Notes: a model not told the origin generated them from the letters alone. A stretch of 64,000 nucleotides of DNA from Streptococcus sp. S1 (GCF_034137685.1 NZ_CP139418.1:1329001-1393000); one strand, 5' to 3'; positions 52,778 to 62,460 are shown, counted from the first letter of the stretch. Made by a program: numbers and translations.

Positions 52778-52785
52778 TTCGAATA
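52778..52785 (+). promoter_or_regulatory. cin-box (SigX/ComX promoter) of dprA
   Basis: TTCGAATA preceded by a pyrimidine run (TTTTCTTTT). Seven of eight bases match the streptococcal cin-box TACGAATA, and the T-rich upstream region is the usual companion. It lies 28 bases before the dprA ATG, as expected for late competence genes. Confidence 0.78.
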
Positions 52786-52813
52786 AATAAGTGAGAGGAA
52801 GTAGAAGGTGACC

Positions 52814-53662
52814 ATGGAGAAATTTGAAATCTATAAATTAAAAGAAGCCGGTTTATCAAATGAGCAAGTCTTGAGAGTTTTGGACTACTGTAGGAAAGAC
52901 CAAGCCTTACCAAGCATAGAAGAGATAGCGAGGATCGCTCGCTGTCGTAGTATCATTCATTTTGTAGACAAATACCTGCAGCTGGATGAAGACCGTTTAC
53001 ACAAGGAGTTTGAACGGTTCCCATCTCTATCCATTTTTGATCCTGAATACCCTGAGGAATTGCTACAGATCTACAATCCTCCTGTACTCCTTTTTTACCA
53101 AGGGGATTTGCAACTGTTAAGCAAACCGAAGATTGCAGTTGTTGGAGCTCGAGAGACCACGCGAGAAGGGGTTCGTTCTGTAGAGAAGATAATTAAGGAA
53201 CTTGGAAATGAACTGGTCATTGTTAGTGGACTTGCTAAGGGGATTGATGCGACCGCTCATTATGCCAGTATCCGCAATGGTGGCAAGACCATCGGAGTGA
53301 TTGGAACAGGACTAGATGTCTCTTATCCTAAGAGCAATCAAAGACTGCAGGCACATATGGGGGAAAACCATCTGATCTTGAGCGAGTATGGTCCAGGGCA
53401 GGCACCACTTAAGTTTCATTTTCCTGAGAGAAATCGCATCATTGCAGGTCTCTGTCAGGCAGTGATTGTGGCAGAGGCGCGACTCCGTTCAGGGAGTTTG
53501 ATTACTTGTGAGCGTGCTATGGAAGAAGGACGAGACGTTTTTGCTATTCCGGGAAATATTTTAGATGGAAAATCTGCAGGCTGCCATCACCTGATTCAAG
53601 AAGGCGCAAAGCTTGTCACCTCAGGCCAGGACATTCTTGATGAATTGAAATACGAATTGTGA
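52814..53662 (+). CDS. dprA: DNA-processing protein DprA
   Basis: 282 residues from ATG 52814 (an in-frame GTG at 52808 is the alternative). Loads RecA on incoming single-stranded DNA during transformation and turns off competence. N-terminal SAM-like helical part, then the Rossmann core: PKIAVVGARETTREGVRSV, VSGLAKGIDATAH, GVIGTGLDVSYP, FPERNRIIAGL and EARLRSGSLITCERAMEEGR. Preceded by a cin-box. Confidence 0.96.
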   Translation: MEKFEIYKLKEAGLSNEQVLRVLDYCRKDQALPSIEEIARIARCRSIIHFVDKYLQLDEDRLHKEFERFPSLSIFDPEYPEELLQIYNPPVLLFYQGDLQLLSKPKIAVVGARETTREGVRSVEKIIKELGNELVIVSGLAKGIDATAHYASIRNGGKTIGVIGTGLDVSYPKSNQRLQAHMGENHLILSEYGPGQAPLKFHFPERNRIIAGLCQAVIVAEARLRSGSLITCERAMEEGRDVFAIPGNILDGKSAGCHHLIQEGAKLVTSGQDILDELKYEL

Positions 53663-53686
53663 TTTTCCTATAGGAGAAGTTCCTAG

Positions 53687-53715
53687 TTGACATCTTTCTT
53701 AAAATGTATTAAACT
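53687..53715 (+). promoter_or_regulatory. Promoter of topA
   Basis: TTGACA at 53687-53692 and TAAACT at 53710-53715, 17-bp spacer. Confidence 0.78.
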
Positions 53716-53748
53716 CAATGAGATTTATACAATACAGAGGGATAAAAC

Positions 53749-55830
53749 GTGGTAACAAAAAAGAAAAGCAGTACAACCAAGAAAAATTTGGTGATTGTGG
53801 AGTCTCCTGCTAAGGCCAAAACAATCGAGAAATACCTTGGTCGTAACTACAAAGTCATGGCTAGTGTTGGCCATATTCGGGACCTGAAAAAATCAACCAT
53901 GTCGATCGATTTCGACAATAACTATGAACCGGAGTATATCAATATTCGTGGAAAAGGTCCCTTGATCAATGATTTGAAAAAAGAAGCTAAAAAAGCCAAA
54001 CAAGTCTTTCTCGCAAGTGACCCGGACCGAGAAGGAGAAGCTATTTCTTGGCATTTAGCGCATATTTTGAACTTGGATGCCAAAGAAAAGAACCGAGTGG
54101 TCTTTAACGAAATTACCAAAGATGCCGTTAAAAATGCCTTTAAAGAACCGCGCCAAATCGATATGGACTTGGTCGATGCCCAACAAGCACGTCGTGTCTT
54201 GGACCGGATTGTAGGGTATTCTATCTCGCCTATTCTTTGGAAAAAGGTCAAAAAAGGACTTTCTGCAGGGCGCGTGCAATCAGTTGCCCTCAAACTAATC
54301 ATTGATCGTGAAAACGAAATTAATGATTTCAAGCCGGAAGAATACTGGACCATTGATGGTGTCTTCAAAAAAGGGACCAAACAATTCCAAGCCAGCTTCT
54401 ATGGGATTGATGGCAAGAAGATGAAGCTCAACACCAATGAAGAGGTGAAAGCTGTTCTTGAACGCTTAGAGGGCAAAGATTTTACCGTTGAGAAGGTGGA
54501 AAAGAAAGAGCGTCGTCGGAATGCGCCACTTCCATACACCACCTCTTCTATGCAGATGGATGCTGCCAATAAGATCAACTTCCGTACACGCAAGACCATG
54601 ATGGTCGCTCAGCAATTGTACGAAGGAATCAATATTGGCTCTGGTGTTCAAGGTTTGATTACCTATATGCGTACCGATTCTACACGGATCAGTCCAGTTG
54701 CGCAAAATGAGGCAGCGAACTTTATCGTGGATCGCTTTGGTGAGAAATATTCCAAGCATGGAAGCCGCGTGAAGAATGCTTCTGGTGCCCAAGATGCCCA
54801 CGAAGCGATTCGTCCATCCAGCGTCTTCAATACTCCTGAGAGCATTGCTAAATACTTGGACAAGGACCAGCTCAAGCTCTACACCTTGATTTGGAACCGC
54901 TTTGTAGCTAGTCAAATGACTGCAGCTGTCTTTGATACCATGAATGTCCGTTTAGGTCAAAATGGTGTTCAGTATACGGCAAACGGAAGCCAGGTGAAGT
55001 TTGATGGTTATTTGGCTATTTATAACGACTCAGATAAGAACAAGATGTTGCCGGATATGGTAGAAGGCGATATCGTTAAGCAAGTCAATAGCAAGCCGGA
55101 GCAACACTTTACCCAACCACCTGCTCGATATTCTGAAGCGACCTTGATTAAGACCTTGGAAGAAAATGGGGTTGGTCGTCCTTCAACCTATGCTCCGACG
55201 ATTGAGACCATTCAAAAACGCTATTATGTGAAGCTGGTAGCCAAACGCTTTGAACCAACAGAATTAGGGGAGATCGTCAATAAACTGATCGTTGAATTCT
55301 TCCCAGATATTGTCAACGTGACCTTCACAGCAGAGATGGAAGGGAAACTCGATGATGTCGAACTTGGAAAGGAAGAGTGGCAAAAAGTTATCGATGCCTT
55401 CTACAAACCATTCTCTAAAGAAGTCGCAAAGGCTGAAGAAGAGATGGAAAAAATCCAAATCAAAGATGAACCAGCTGGTTTTGATTGTGAAGTCTGTGGT
55501 AGCCCGATGGTGATTAAATTAGGACGTTTTGGTAAGTTCTATGCTTGTAGTAATTTCCCTGATTGTCGTCATACCCAGGCCATTGTCAAAGAAATCGGGG
55601 TGGAATGTCCAGACTGTCATCAGGGACAAATCATCGAACGCAAAACCAAGCGCAACCGCATCTTCTATGGATGCAATCGCTATCCAGAGTGTGAATTTAC
55701 CTCTTGGGATAAACCGATCGGACGGGATTGTCCAAAATGTGGCCACTACTTAGTTGAGAAAAAAGTTCGTGGTGGCGGCAAGCAAGTCGTATGTAGCAAT
55801 GGCGACTACGAAGAAGAAAAAGTGAAATAA
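53749..55830 (+). CDS. topA: DNA topoisomerase I
   Basis: 693 residues, GTG start with AGAGGGAT upstream. Relaxes negative supercoils. TOPRIM begins [18 protein letters not shown], with [13 protein letters not shown] metal site; active Tyr in [21 protein letters not shown] motif. C-terminal zinc ribbons: [30 protein letters not shown]...CNRYPEC and CPKCGHYLV...CSNGDY. The N-terminus is Lys-rich. Follows dprA as in other streptococci. Confidence 0.97.
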   Translation: MVTKKKSSTTKKNLVIVESPAKAKTIEKYLGRNYKVMASVGHIRDLKKSTMSIDFDNNYEPEYINIRGKGPLINDLKKEAKKAKQVFLASDPDREGEAISWHLAHILNLDAKEKNRVVFNEITKDAVKNAFKEPRQIDMDLVDAQQARRVLDRIVGYSISPILWKKVKKGLSAGRVQSVALKLIIDRENEINDFKPEEYWTIDGVFKKGTKQFQASFYGIDGKKMKLNTNEEVKAVLERLEGKDFTVEKVEKKERRRNAPLPYTTSSMQMDAANKINFRTRKTMMVAQQLYEGINIGSGVQGLITYMRTDSTRISPVAQNEAANFIVDRFGEKYSKHGSRVKNASGAQDAHEAIRPSSVFNTPESIAKYLDKDQLKLYTLIWNRFVASQMTAAVFDTMNVRLGQNGVQYTANGSQVKFDGYLAIYNDSDKNKMLPDMVEGDIVKQVNSKPEQHFTQPPARYSEATLIKTLEENGVGRPSTYAPTIETIQKRYYVKLVAKRFEPTELGEIVNKLIVEFFPDIVNVTFTAEMEGKLDDVELGKEEWQKVIDAFYKPFSKEVAKAEEEMEKIQIKDEPAGFDCEVCGSPMVIKLGRFGKFYACSNFPDCRHTQAIVKEIGVECPDCHQGQIIERKTKRNRIFYGCNRYPECEFTSWDKPIGRDCPKCGHYLVEKKVRGGGKQVVCSNGDYEEEKVK

Positions 55831-55845
55831 GCTTTTAAATGATTC

Positions 55846-55895
55846 AATGTCTATTATAACGGCAATTTTTATAAATGTCTGTTATAATAGACATT
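55846..55895 (+). repeat. 15-bp inverted repeat with an alternative inner hairpin, topA-trmFO spacer
   Basis: AATGTCTATTATAAC (55846-55860) and its exact complement (55881-55895) are separated by 20 bases. A third partial copy AATGTCT at 55874-55880 can pair instead with AGACATT at 55889-55895, so two exclusive folds exist. The right arm also contains TATAAT. Confidence 0.8.
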
Positions 55896-55900
55896 CGTTG

Positions 55901-55931
55901 GACAGGAAGCAAAAACCTCCCTGTCTTTTTA
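55901..55931 (+). terminator. Terminator after topA
   Basis: GACAGG ... CCTGTC stem over a 13-base loop followed by five T. Confidence 0.65.
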
Positions 55932-55941
55932 CTTGGCTTTT

Positions 55942-55950
55942 TGGTATAAT
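55942..55950 (+). promoter_or_regulatory. Extended -10 promoter of trmFO
   Basis: TGGTATAAT. The 5' leader of about 75 bases can form a hairpin GGGTGTC / GATACCC (55980-56015) just before the ribosome site. Confidence 0.65.
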
Positions 55951-56032
55951 GGACCAAGTAGAAAATTAGAAAGATTTGTGGGTGTCTAACAGTCCAGTGG
56001 GGTGTTTTGATACCCAAAGAGGTATTAGTGTC

Positions 56033-57367
56033 ATGTCTCAATCTTATATCAATGTGATCGGTGCGGGCCTTGCTGGCTCTGAAGCAGCTTACCAGATTGC
56101 CCAACAGGGAATTCCGGTCAAGCTTTATGAAATGCGGGGAGTGAAATCCACTCCGCAACACAAAACAGACAACTTTGCTGAGCTAGTTTGTTCCAACTCT
56201 CTTCGTGGGGATTCGTTAACCAATGCTGTCGGGCTCCTCAAAGAAGAAATGCGCCGTCTGGGTTCTGTCATCCTTGAAGCAGCAGAAGCGACTCGTGTAC
56301 CAGCTGGTGGAGCACTGGCAGTGGACCGGGAAGGCTTTGCTAGTCGGGTAACGGAGAAGGTGTCCCAACACCCTCTCATTGAAGTCATTCGCGATGAAAT
56401 TACGGAATTGCCGACCGAGGCCATCACAGTGGTCGCAACAGGGCCTCTAACCAGTGATGCCTTGGCAGAAAAGATCCATGCCCTTAATGGTGGCGATGGT
56501 TTCTATTTCTATGATGCAGCAGCTCCAATCATAGATGTCAATACTGTCGATATGAACAAGGTCTATCTCAAGTCTCGTTATGACAAAGGAGAAGCAGCCT
56601 ATCTCAACTGTCCCATGACCAAACAGGAATTTATGGATTTCCACGAGGCCTTGGTCAATGCAGAAGAAGCCCCGCTCAACTCTTTTGAAAAAGAAAAGTA
56701 TTTTGAAGGTTGTATGCCCATTGAAGTCATGGCCAAACGAGGCATAAAAACCATGCTCTATGGCCCTATGAAGACAGTTGGACTCGAGTATCCAGATGAT
56801 TACAAAGGGCCACGTGATGGGGAATTTAAGACACCTTACGCAGTCGTTCAGTTACGCCAAGACAATGCAGCTGCTAGTCTCTACAATATCGTTGGCTTCC
56901 AAACTCACCTTAAATGGGGCGAACAAAAACGGGTCTTCCAAATGATTCCAGGTTTGGAAAATGCGGAGTTTGTGAGATACGGAGTCATGCATCGCAATTC
57001 CTACATGGATTCTCCAAATCTGCTTGAACAAACTTTCCGTTCTAAGAAACAAGCTAATCTCTTCTTTGCAGGTCAAATGACAGGGGTAGAAGGCTATGTT
57101 GAGTCAGCTGCCTCAGGTTTGGTAGCTGGAATCAATGCTGCTCGCCTTTTCAAAGGAGAAGAAGCTGCGATTTTCCCAGAAACGACAGCTATCGGAAGTC
57201 TGGCTCACTATATCACCCATGCTGACAGCAAGCATTTCCAACCCATGAATGTCAATTTTGGAATTATCAAGGAGCTGGAAGGACCACGCATTCGAGATAA
57301 GAAGGAGCGCTATGAGAAAATTGCCGAACGTTCTTTACAAGATTTGGCTCAGTTTATGGAAAAATAA
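56033..57367 (+). CDS. trmFO: Folate/FAD-dependent tRNA (uracil-54-C5)-methyltransferase TrmFO
   Basis: 444 residues from ATG 56033 with AGAGGT 9 bases upstream; longer in-frame starts run through the leader hairpin. Makes ribothymidine-54 in tRNA using methylene-tetrahydrofolate. FAD fold [18 protein letters not shown], then [42 protein letters not shown] and a C-terminal MNVNFGII segment are as in Gid/TrmFO. Confidence 0.96.
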   Translation: MSQSYINVIGAGLAGSEAAYQIAQQGIPVKLYEMRGVKSTPQHKTDNFAELVCSNSLRGDSLTNAVGLLKEEMRRLGSVILEAAEATRVPAGGALAVDREGFASRVTEKVSQHPLIEVIRDEITELPTEAITVVATGPLTSDALAEKIHALNGGDGFYFYDAAAPIIDVNTVDMNKVYLKSRYDKGEAAYLNCPMTKQEFMDFHEALVNAEEAPLNSFEKEKYFEGCMPIEVMAKRGIKTMLYGPMKTVGLEYPDDYKGPRDGEFKTPYAVVQLRQDNAAASLYNIVGFQTHLKWGEQKRVFQMIPGLENAEFVRYGVMHRNSYMDSPNLLEQTFRSKKQANLFFAGQMTGVEGYVESAASGLVAGINAARLFKGEEAAIFPETTAIGSLAHYITHADSKHFQPMNVNFGIIKELEGPRIRDKKERYEKIAERSLQDLAQFMEK

Positions 57368-57377
57368 CTCAAGAAAG

Positions 57378-57412
57378 GAAAAAGTTTGGAGAAAATCCAG
57401 ACTTTTTCTTCT
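57378..57412 (+). terminator. Terminator after trmFO
   Basis: GAAAAAGTTTGG / CCAGACTTTTTC stem of 12 bp with one G-T pair and a 7-base loop, then TTCT. Confidence 0.85.
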
Positions 57413-57417
57413 AAAAA

Positions 57418-57426
57418 TGGTATAAT
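57418..57426 (+). promoter_or_regulatory. Extended -10 promoter of the esterase-esterase-ATP-grasp operon
   Basis: TGGTATAAT, 34 bases before the first gene. Confidence 0.65.
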
Positions 57427-57460
57427 GAATAAAATTTAGAATATAGAGAGTTTTCTGACA

Positions 57461-58288
57461 ATGAACAAATCCTATTTTTATTTAGATATGAAGACACACG
57501 AGTTGAAAGTGCCTTATACCGGAAAACTCCGTCGTGTGCGAGTCTTATTACCTAAGAATTATGAAACGGATACAGATAGACGTTACCCCGTGGTTTATTT
57601 CCACGATGGGCAAAACGTTTTGTACAGCAAGGAAGCTTATGCGGGTCATTCCTGGAAAGTCATTCCAGCCATCAAGCGGAATCCTGATATTAGCCGCATG
57701 ATTGTCGTTGCAATCGATAATGATGGTTTCCAACGCATGAACGAATACTCTGCCTGGAAGTACAAGGAATCCAATATTCCTGGCATGCAATTTGGTGGCA
57801 AGGGAGTTGAGTACGGCGAATTTGTTATGGAGGTGGTGAAACCTTTCATTGACCAAGAATACCGGACTCTTGCTGATCGAGAACATACGGCCATGATTGG
57901 ATCTTCCTTGGGTGGGAATATTACCCAATTCTTGGGCTTAGAGTACCAAGACCAAATTGGTTGTCTGGGAGTCTTCTCCTCTGCCAACTGGTTGCACCAA
58001 GAGGCCTTTGACCGCTATATCGAGCGCAAGAATCTCTATGCAGATCAACGGATCTACATCTATGTGGGGACTGAAGAGGCGGATGATACAGATAAAACGC
58101 TGATGGCGGGGAATATCAAGCAAGCCTATATTGACTCATCCCTTCGTTACTATCACGATGTCATTCAACAAGGAGTGGCTTTGGAAAATATTGCTATTCG
58201 GATACAATCTGGGGCTATTCACCACGAAGAAGCCTGGGCTGAACATTTACCAGAATGCCTTCGTTTTTTGGCAGAAAATTGGGATTAA
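57461..58288 (+). CDS. Alpha/beta-hydrolase, esterase family (first of two)
   Basis: 275 residues, no signal peptide. Esterase-D/Fes-like fold: VRVLLPKNYETDTDRRYPVVYFHDGQNVLY at the start, catalytic Ser149 in IGSSLGGNITQFL, and a late GAIHHEEAWAEHLPE with a likely catalytic His. Substrate unknown. First gene of a three-gene operon with a second hydrolase and an ATP-grasp enzyme. Confidence 0.83.
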   Translation: MNKSYFYLDMKTHELKVPYTGKLRRVRVLLPKNYETDTDRRYPVVYFHDGQNVLYSKEAYAGHSWKVIPAIKRNPDISRMIVVAIDNDGFQRMNEYSAWKYKESNIPGMQFGGKGVEYGEFVMEVVKPFIDQEYRTLADREHTAMIGSSLGGNITQFLGLEYQDQIGCLGVFSSANWLHQEAFDRYIERKNLYADQRIYIYVGTEEADDTDKTLMAGNIKQAYIDSSLRYYHDVIQQGVALENIAIRIQSGAIHHEEAWAEHLPECLRFLAENWD

Positions 58289-58326
58289 TAGACTGTAAAT
58301 AAAGAAATAAAGGAAAGAGGGAACTT

Positions 58327-59067
58327 ATGAATATTGAACATTTAAGCCACTGGAGTGGCCAACTCAACCGTGAAATGTATCTGAACCGCTATGGACACGC
58401 AGGTATTCCTGTTGTGGTCTTTGCTTCATCAGGTGGCAGCCATAACGAGTACTATGACTTTGGTATGATTGATGCTTGTGCTCAGTTTATCGAAGAAGGA
58501 CGGGTTCAATTCTTTACCCTTTCTAGTGTCGATAGTGATAGCTGGCTTTGTAATTGGAAGAATCCTCACGATCGTGCCGAAATGCATCGTGCTTATGAAC
58601 GCTATGTGATTGAAGAAGCCATTCCTTTTATCAAACACAAAACAGGCTGGTTTGATCCGATGATGACAACTGGTTGCTCTATGGGGGCCTACCACGCGCT
58701 CAACTTCTTCTTGCAACATCCAGATGTCTTTAACAAAGTGATTGCCTTGAGTGGTGTCTATGACGCTCGTTTCTTTGTTGGTGATTTTGGAGGCGATGAA
58801 GCCATTTACCAAAACTCTCCATCTGATTATATTTGGAACCAAAATGATGGCTGGTTTATAGATCGTTACCGTCAGGCCGAAATCGTTGTTTGTACTGGTT
58901 TAGGAGCTTGGGAACAAGATGGACTTCCATCTTTCTACAAACTGAAAGAAGCCTTTGATCACAAAAATATTCCTGCATGGTTCGCTGAATGGGGACATGA
59001 TGTAGCCCACGATTGGGAATGGTGGCGCAAACAAATGCCATATTTCCTAGGCCAAATGCATTTATAA
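58327..59067 (+). CDS. Alpha/beta-hydrolase, esterase family (second of two)
   Basis: 246 residues, cytoplasmic. Catalytic Ser118 in TTGCSMGAYHALNF, VIALSGVYDARFF, and EWGHDVAHDWEWWRKQMPYF with a plausible catalytic His near the end. Not a close copy of the upstream hydrolase: the N-terminus and loops differ. AAAGAGGG precedes the ATG; ATP-grasp gene starts 22 bases on. Confidence 0.82.
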   Translation: MNIEHLSHWSGQLNREMYLNRYGHAGIPVVVFASSGGSHNEYYDFGMIDACAQFIEEGRVQFFTLSSVDSDSWLCNWKNPHDRAEMHRAYERYVIEEAIPFIKHKTGWFDPMMTTGCSMGAYHALNFFLQHPDVFNKVIALSGVYDARFFVGDFGGDEAIYQNSPSDYIWNQNDGWFIDRYRQAEIVVCTGLGAWEQDGLPSFYKLKEAFDHKNIPAWFAEWGHDVAHDWEWWRKQMPYFLGQMHL

Positions 59068-59088
59068 GTAAAAAGGGAGGAGACCTCA

Positions 59089-60255
59089 ATGAATTATATC
59101 GTTATTTCACCATATTACCCACAAAACTTCCAACAATTTACAATCGAACTAGCTAATAAAGGGATCACTGTTTTAGGAATTGGTCAAGAGCCATATGAAC
59201 AGTTAGATGACCCTTTGCGCAACAGCTTAACAGAATATTTCCGTGTTGAAAATTTGGAAAATCTGGATGAAGTGAAGCGTGCGGTAGCCTTTCTCTTTTA
59301 CAAACATGGTCCAATCGATCGTATCGAATCCCACAATGAGTACTGGTTGGAATTGGATGCGGCGCTTCGGGAGCAATTCAATGTCTTTGGTGCCAAACCA
59401 AAAGATTTGAAGAAAACCAAGTTCAAATCTGAAATGAAGAAACTCTTTAAGAAAGCTGGAGTCCCAGTCGTTCCGGGTGCTGTGGTTAAAACAGAAAAAG
59501 ACATTGATAAAGCTGTGAAGAAGATTGGGTTGCCTTTGATTGCTAAGCCTGACAATGGGGTAGGAGCAGCAGCGACCTTCAAGATCGAAACGCCAGAAGA
59601 TGTGGACCATTTCAAGGCAGAATGGGATGGCCATACCGAGTACTTCTTTGAGAAATTTGTCACTTCTAGTGAGATTTGTACCTTTGATGGTCTGGATGAT
59701 CGTGATGGCAACATTGTCTTCTCCACTACATTTGACTATGCTTATACGCCACTCGATTTGATGCTCTACAAGATGGACAACTCTTATTATGTCCTCAAAG
59801 AGATGGATCCAAAATTGCGTCAATACGGGGAAGCGATTGTCAAAGCCTTTGGCATGAAGGAACGTTTCTTCCACATTGAGTTCTTCCGCGATGGGGATGA
59901 CTATATTGCGATCGAGTACAATAATCGCCCTGCAGGTGGCTTTACCATCGATGTCTACAACTACGCTCACTCGATTGATTTGTACCGTGGCTATGCTGCC
60001 ATCGTAGCAGGAGAACCTTTTCCAGCTTCTGAGTTTGAGCCCCTTTATTGCTTGGCAACTTCTCGTCGTGCCAATGCAGCCTATGTTCTGTCAGAAGAAG
60101 AAGTTTTGGCTAAATACCATGATCAATTCCGTGTCAAGAAAGACATGCCAGCGGCCTTTGCGGAACTTCAGGGAGATTACCTCTATATGCTTACAACACC
60201 TAGTCGTGAAGAATTGGAACAAATGATTCATGACTTTGGCCAACGCCAATCATAA
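59089..60255 (+). CDS. ATP-grasp domain enzyme
   Basis: 388 residues. N-terminal Rossmann-like pre-ATP-grasp part (NYIVISPYYPQNFQQFTIEL), central ATP-grasp with KTKFKSEMKKLFKKAGVPVVPG, LPLIAKPDNGVGAAATFKI (ATP-binding loop) and FFHIEFFRDGDDYIAIEYNNRPAGG (metal-binding Glu/Asn). Such enzymes ligate a carboxylate to an amine or thiol. Product unknown. GGGAGGAG precedes the ATG. Terminator follows. Confidence 0.85.
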   Translation: MNYIVISPYYPQNFQQFTIELANKGITVLGIGQEPYEQLDDPLRNSLTEYFRVENLENLDEVKRAVAFLFYKHGPIDRIESHNEYWLELDAALREQFNVFGAKPKDLKKTKFKSEMKKLFKKAGVPVVPGAVVKTEKDIDKAVKKIGLPLIAKPDNGVGAAATFKIETPEDVDHFKAEWDGHTEYFFEKFVTSSEICTFDGLDDRDGNIVFSTTFDYAYTPLDLMLYKMDNSYYVLKEMDPKLRQYGEAIVKAFGMKERFFHIEFFRDGDDYIAIEYNNRPAGGFTIDVYNYAHSIDLYRGYAAIVAGEPFPASEFEPLYCLATSRRANAAYVLSEEEVLAKYHDQFRVKKDMPAAFAELQGDYLYMLTTPSREELEQMIHDFGQRQS

Positions 60256-60262
60256 GATGACG

Positions 60263-60292
60263 ACCGGTAGGATAGGATCCTATCGGTTTTTT
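60263..60292 (+). terminator. Terminator after the ATP-grasp gene
   Basis: ACCGGTAGGAT / ATCCTATCGGT stem of 11 bp with one G-U pair and a 3-base loop, then six T. Confidence 0.92.
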
Positions 60293-60416
60293 ATGTGACT
60301 ATTGAATGAGATGGAAAAATCTAGAAGTTTGTGAAAAAACTAAATATTTCCTTTTGAAAGCTTATAGTTTCCATAATTATAGTGTTTAGGATTGTGAATT
60401 TTTCTGAGCATTATTT

Positions 60417-60445
60417 TTGACTGAGCTTTCATTTTTGGCTAGAAT
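60417..60445 (+). promoter_or_regulatory. Promoter of the pdh operon
   Basis: TTGACT-17 bp-TAGAAT. The rest of the 226-base spacer upstream (60293-60416) is AT-rich with no clear element. Confidence 0.75.
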
Positions 60446-60450
60446 GAAAG
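60426..60450 (+). promoter_or_regulatory. Candidate operator overlapping the pdh promoter
   Basis: Perfect 8-bp inverted repeat CTTTCATT / AATGAAAG with a 9-base centre, lying between the -35 and just past the -10. A dimeric repressor bound here would block RNA polymerase. Confidence 0.5.
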
Positions 60451-60481
60451 TGAATGAATAAATGCTAAGAAAGGCGAAATG

Positions 60482-61450
60482 ATGGCAACATTAGACAAAA
60501 GTCTCTTATTGGAAATGTTCCGTAAAATGGAAGAAATCCGTCGCATGGACTTAAAAATTGCACAGTTAGTAAAAAAAGGGAAAGTGCCAGGAATGACGCA
60601 CTTTTCTGTTGGGGAAGAAGCGGCTAACGTCGGAGCGATGTTGGCTTTGAACGATGATGATTTGCTGACATCAAACCACCGTGGACACGGACAAGCCATT
60701 GCTAAAGGAATCGATTTGAATGGCATGATGGCAGAAATCCTAGGGAAATATACTGGTACTTGTAAAGGGAAAGGTGGCTCTATGCATATCGCTGACTTGG
60801 ATGCCGGAAACCTTGGCGCTAACGGTATCGTTGGTGGTGGTATGGGAATTGCAGTAGGTGCTGCCCTTACACAACAAATGAAAAAGACTGGTAAGATTGT
60901 CGTCTGCTTCTTTGGCGATGGTGCAACCAACGAAGGTGTCTTCCACGAAGCGGTCAATATGGCTTCCATCTGGAATCTCCCAGTAATTTTCTACTGTATC
61001 AATAACGGTTATGGAATCTCTGCTGACATCAAGAAAATGACCAATATCCAGCATATCCACGAACGTAGTGCTGCTTACGGCATTCCTGGAATGTTTATTC
61101 CTGATGGAAACAACGTTATCGATGTCTATGAAGGATTCCAAAAAGCTGTTGAACACGTCCGCTCTGGTAAAGGACCTGTCTTGATTGAAAGTGTCACCTA
61201 TCGTTGGCTTGGTCACTCTTCATCTGACCCTGGTAAATACCGGACCCGTGAAGAAGTAGAAGAGTGGAAGAAGAAAGATCCAATCGAAAACCTTCGCAAG
61301 TATCTCCTTGAAAATGAGATTGCGAGCGCAGAAGAATTGGATCAGATCCAAGAAGAAGTAAAAGAAGCAGTTGAAGCTTCAGTGAAATTTGCGGAAGAAA
61401 GCCCATTCCCTCCACTCGAATCAGCTTTCGAAGATATTTACGCAGACTAA
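60482..61450 (+). CDS. pdhA: Pyruvate dehydrogenase E1 component, alpha subunit
   Basis: 322 residues from the second of two adjacent ATG codons (8 bases after AAGG). Thiamine-diphosphate motif: GDGATNEGVFHEAVNMASIWNLPVIFYCINN; earlier HFSVGEEAANVGAMLAL and SNHRGHGQAIAKG. Decarboxylates pyruvate and acetylates the lipoyl group. Closely like acetoin dehydrogenase E1, and annotations vary; the operon makes PDH more likely. Confidence 0.93.
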   Translation: MATLDKSLLLEMFRKMEEIRRMDLKIAQLVKKGKVPGMTHFSVGEEAANVGAMLALNDDDLLTSNHRGHGQAIAKGIDLNGMMAEILGKYTGTCKGKGGSMHIADLDAGNLGANGIVGGGMGIAVGAALTQQMKKTGKIVVCFFGDGATNEGVFHEAVNMASIWNLPVIFYCINNGYGISADIKKMTNIQHIHERSAAYGIPGMFIPDGNNVIDVYEGFQKAVEHVRSGKGPVLIESVTYRWLGHSSSDPGKYRTREEVEEWKKKDPIENLRKYLLENEIASAEELDQIQEEVKEAVEASVKFAEESPFPPLESAFEDIYAD

Positions 61451-61466
61451 GGGGGAGTAGAGAATT

Positions 61467-62459
61467 ATGGAAACTAAATTAATGTCTTTCCGCGATACCA
61501 TTATCCTTGCTATGTCTGAGGAAATGCGTCGCGACGAAAATGTATTGTTGATGGGGGAAGATGTCGGAGTTTTCGGTGGAGACTTCGGAACTTCAGTAGG
61601 AATGCTTGAGGAATTCGGTCCAGAACGTGTCCGTGACTGTCCTATTTCAGAAGCGGCTATTTCTGGTGCAGCAGCTGGTGCTGCTATGACAGGGCTACGT
61701 CCAATCGTTGATATGACCTTCATGGATTTCTCAGTAATTGCCATGGATGCTATTGTCAACCAAGCTGCTAAAACTCGCTACATGTTTGGTGGTAAAGGGC
61801 AAGTACCGATGACCATTCGCTGTGCTGCTGGTAATGGAGTTGGATCTGCAGCTCAACACTCCCAATCTTTGGAATCATGGTTTACTCATATTCCTGGTTT
61901 GAAAGTTGTTGCTCCTGGAACCCCAGCGGATATGAAGGGACTGCTTAAGTCTTCTATTCGCGACAACAATCCCGTTATCATTCTCGAATATAAATCAGAA
62001 TTCAACCAAAAAGGGGAAGTGCCAGTTGATCCAGACTACACGATTCCACTTGGTGTCGGAGAAATCAAACGTGAAGGAACTGACGTCACTGTCGTAACCT
62101 ACGGAAAAATGCTTCGTCGCGTGATGCAAGCTGCTGAAGAATTAGCAGAAGAAGGCATCTCAGTAGAAGTAGTAGATCCACGGACCTTGGTTCCACTCGA
62201 TAAAGAGATCATCATTAACTCTGTCAAGAAAACAGGAAAAGTAGTCCTTGTCAATGATGCCCACAAAACAAGTGGCTATATTGGTGAAATTTCAGCTATT
62301 ATTTCTGAATCAGAAGCATTTGATTACTTGGATGCACCCATCCGTCGTTGTGCGGGGGAAGATGTGCCAATGCCTTACGCACAAAACCTTGAAAATGCAA
62401 TGATTCCAACAGTTGAAAGCATCAAAGATGCCATTCGTAAAACATATAACAAAGAATAA
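61467..62459 (+). CDS. pdhB: Pyruvate dehydrogenase E1 component, beta subunit
   Basis: 330 residues. Transketolase-like beta subunit: MGEDVGVFGGDFGTSVGM, CPISEAAISGAAAGAAMTGL, and C-terminal VDPRTLVPLDKE and NDAHKTSGYIGEI. Forms the alpha2-beta2 E1 with PdhA. GGGGGAGTAG precedes the ATG. A 333-base spacer holding a hairpin array separates it from pdhC. Confidence 0.95.
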   Translation: METKLMSFRDTIILAMSEEMRRDENVLLMGEDVGVFGGDFGTSVGMLEEFGPERVRDCPISEAAISGAAAGAAMTGLRPIVDMTFMDFSVIAMDAIVNQAAKTRYMFGGKGQVPMTIRCAAGNGVGSAAQHSQSLESWFTHIPGLKVVAPGTPADMKGLLKSSIRDNNPVIILEYKSEFNQKGEVPVDPDYTIPLGVGEIKREGTDVTVVTYGKMLRRVMQAAEELAEEGISVEVVDPRTLVPLDKEIIINSVKKTGKVVLVNDAHKTSGYIGEISAIISESEAFDYLDAPIRRCAGEDVPMPYAQNLENAMIPTVESIKDAIRKTYNKE

Positions 62460-62460
62460 T

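Noticed and set aside
59227..59970. Minus-strand frame of 247 codons opposite the ATP-grasp gene
   Set aside because: The + strand frame has clear ATP-grasp motifs; the opposite frame has no recognisable domain or promoter.
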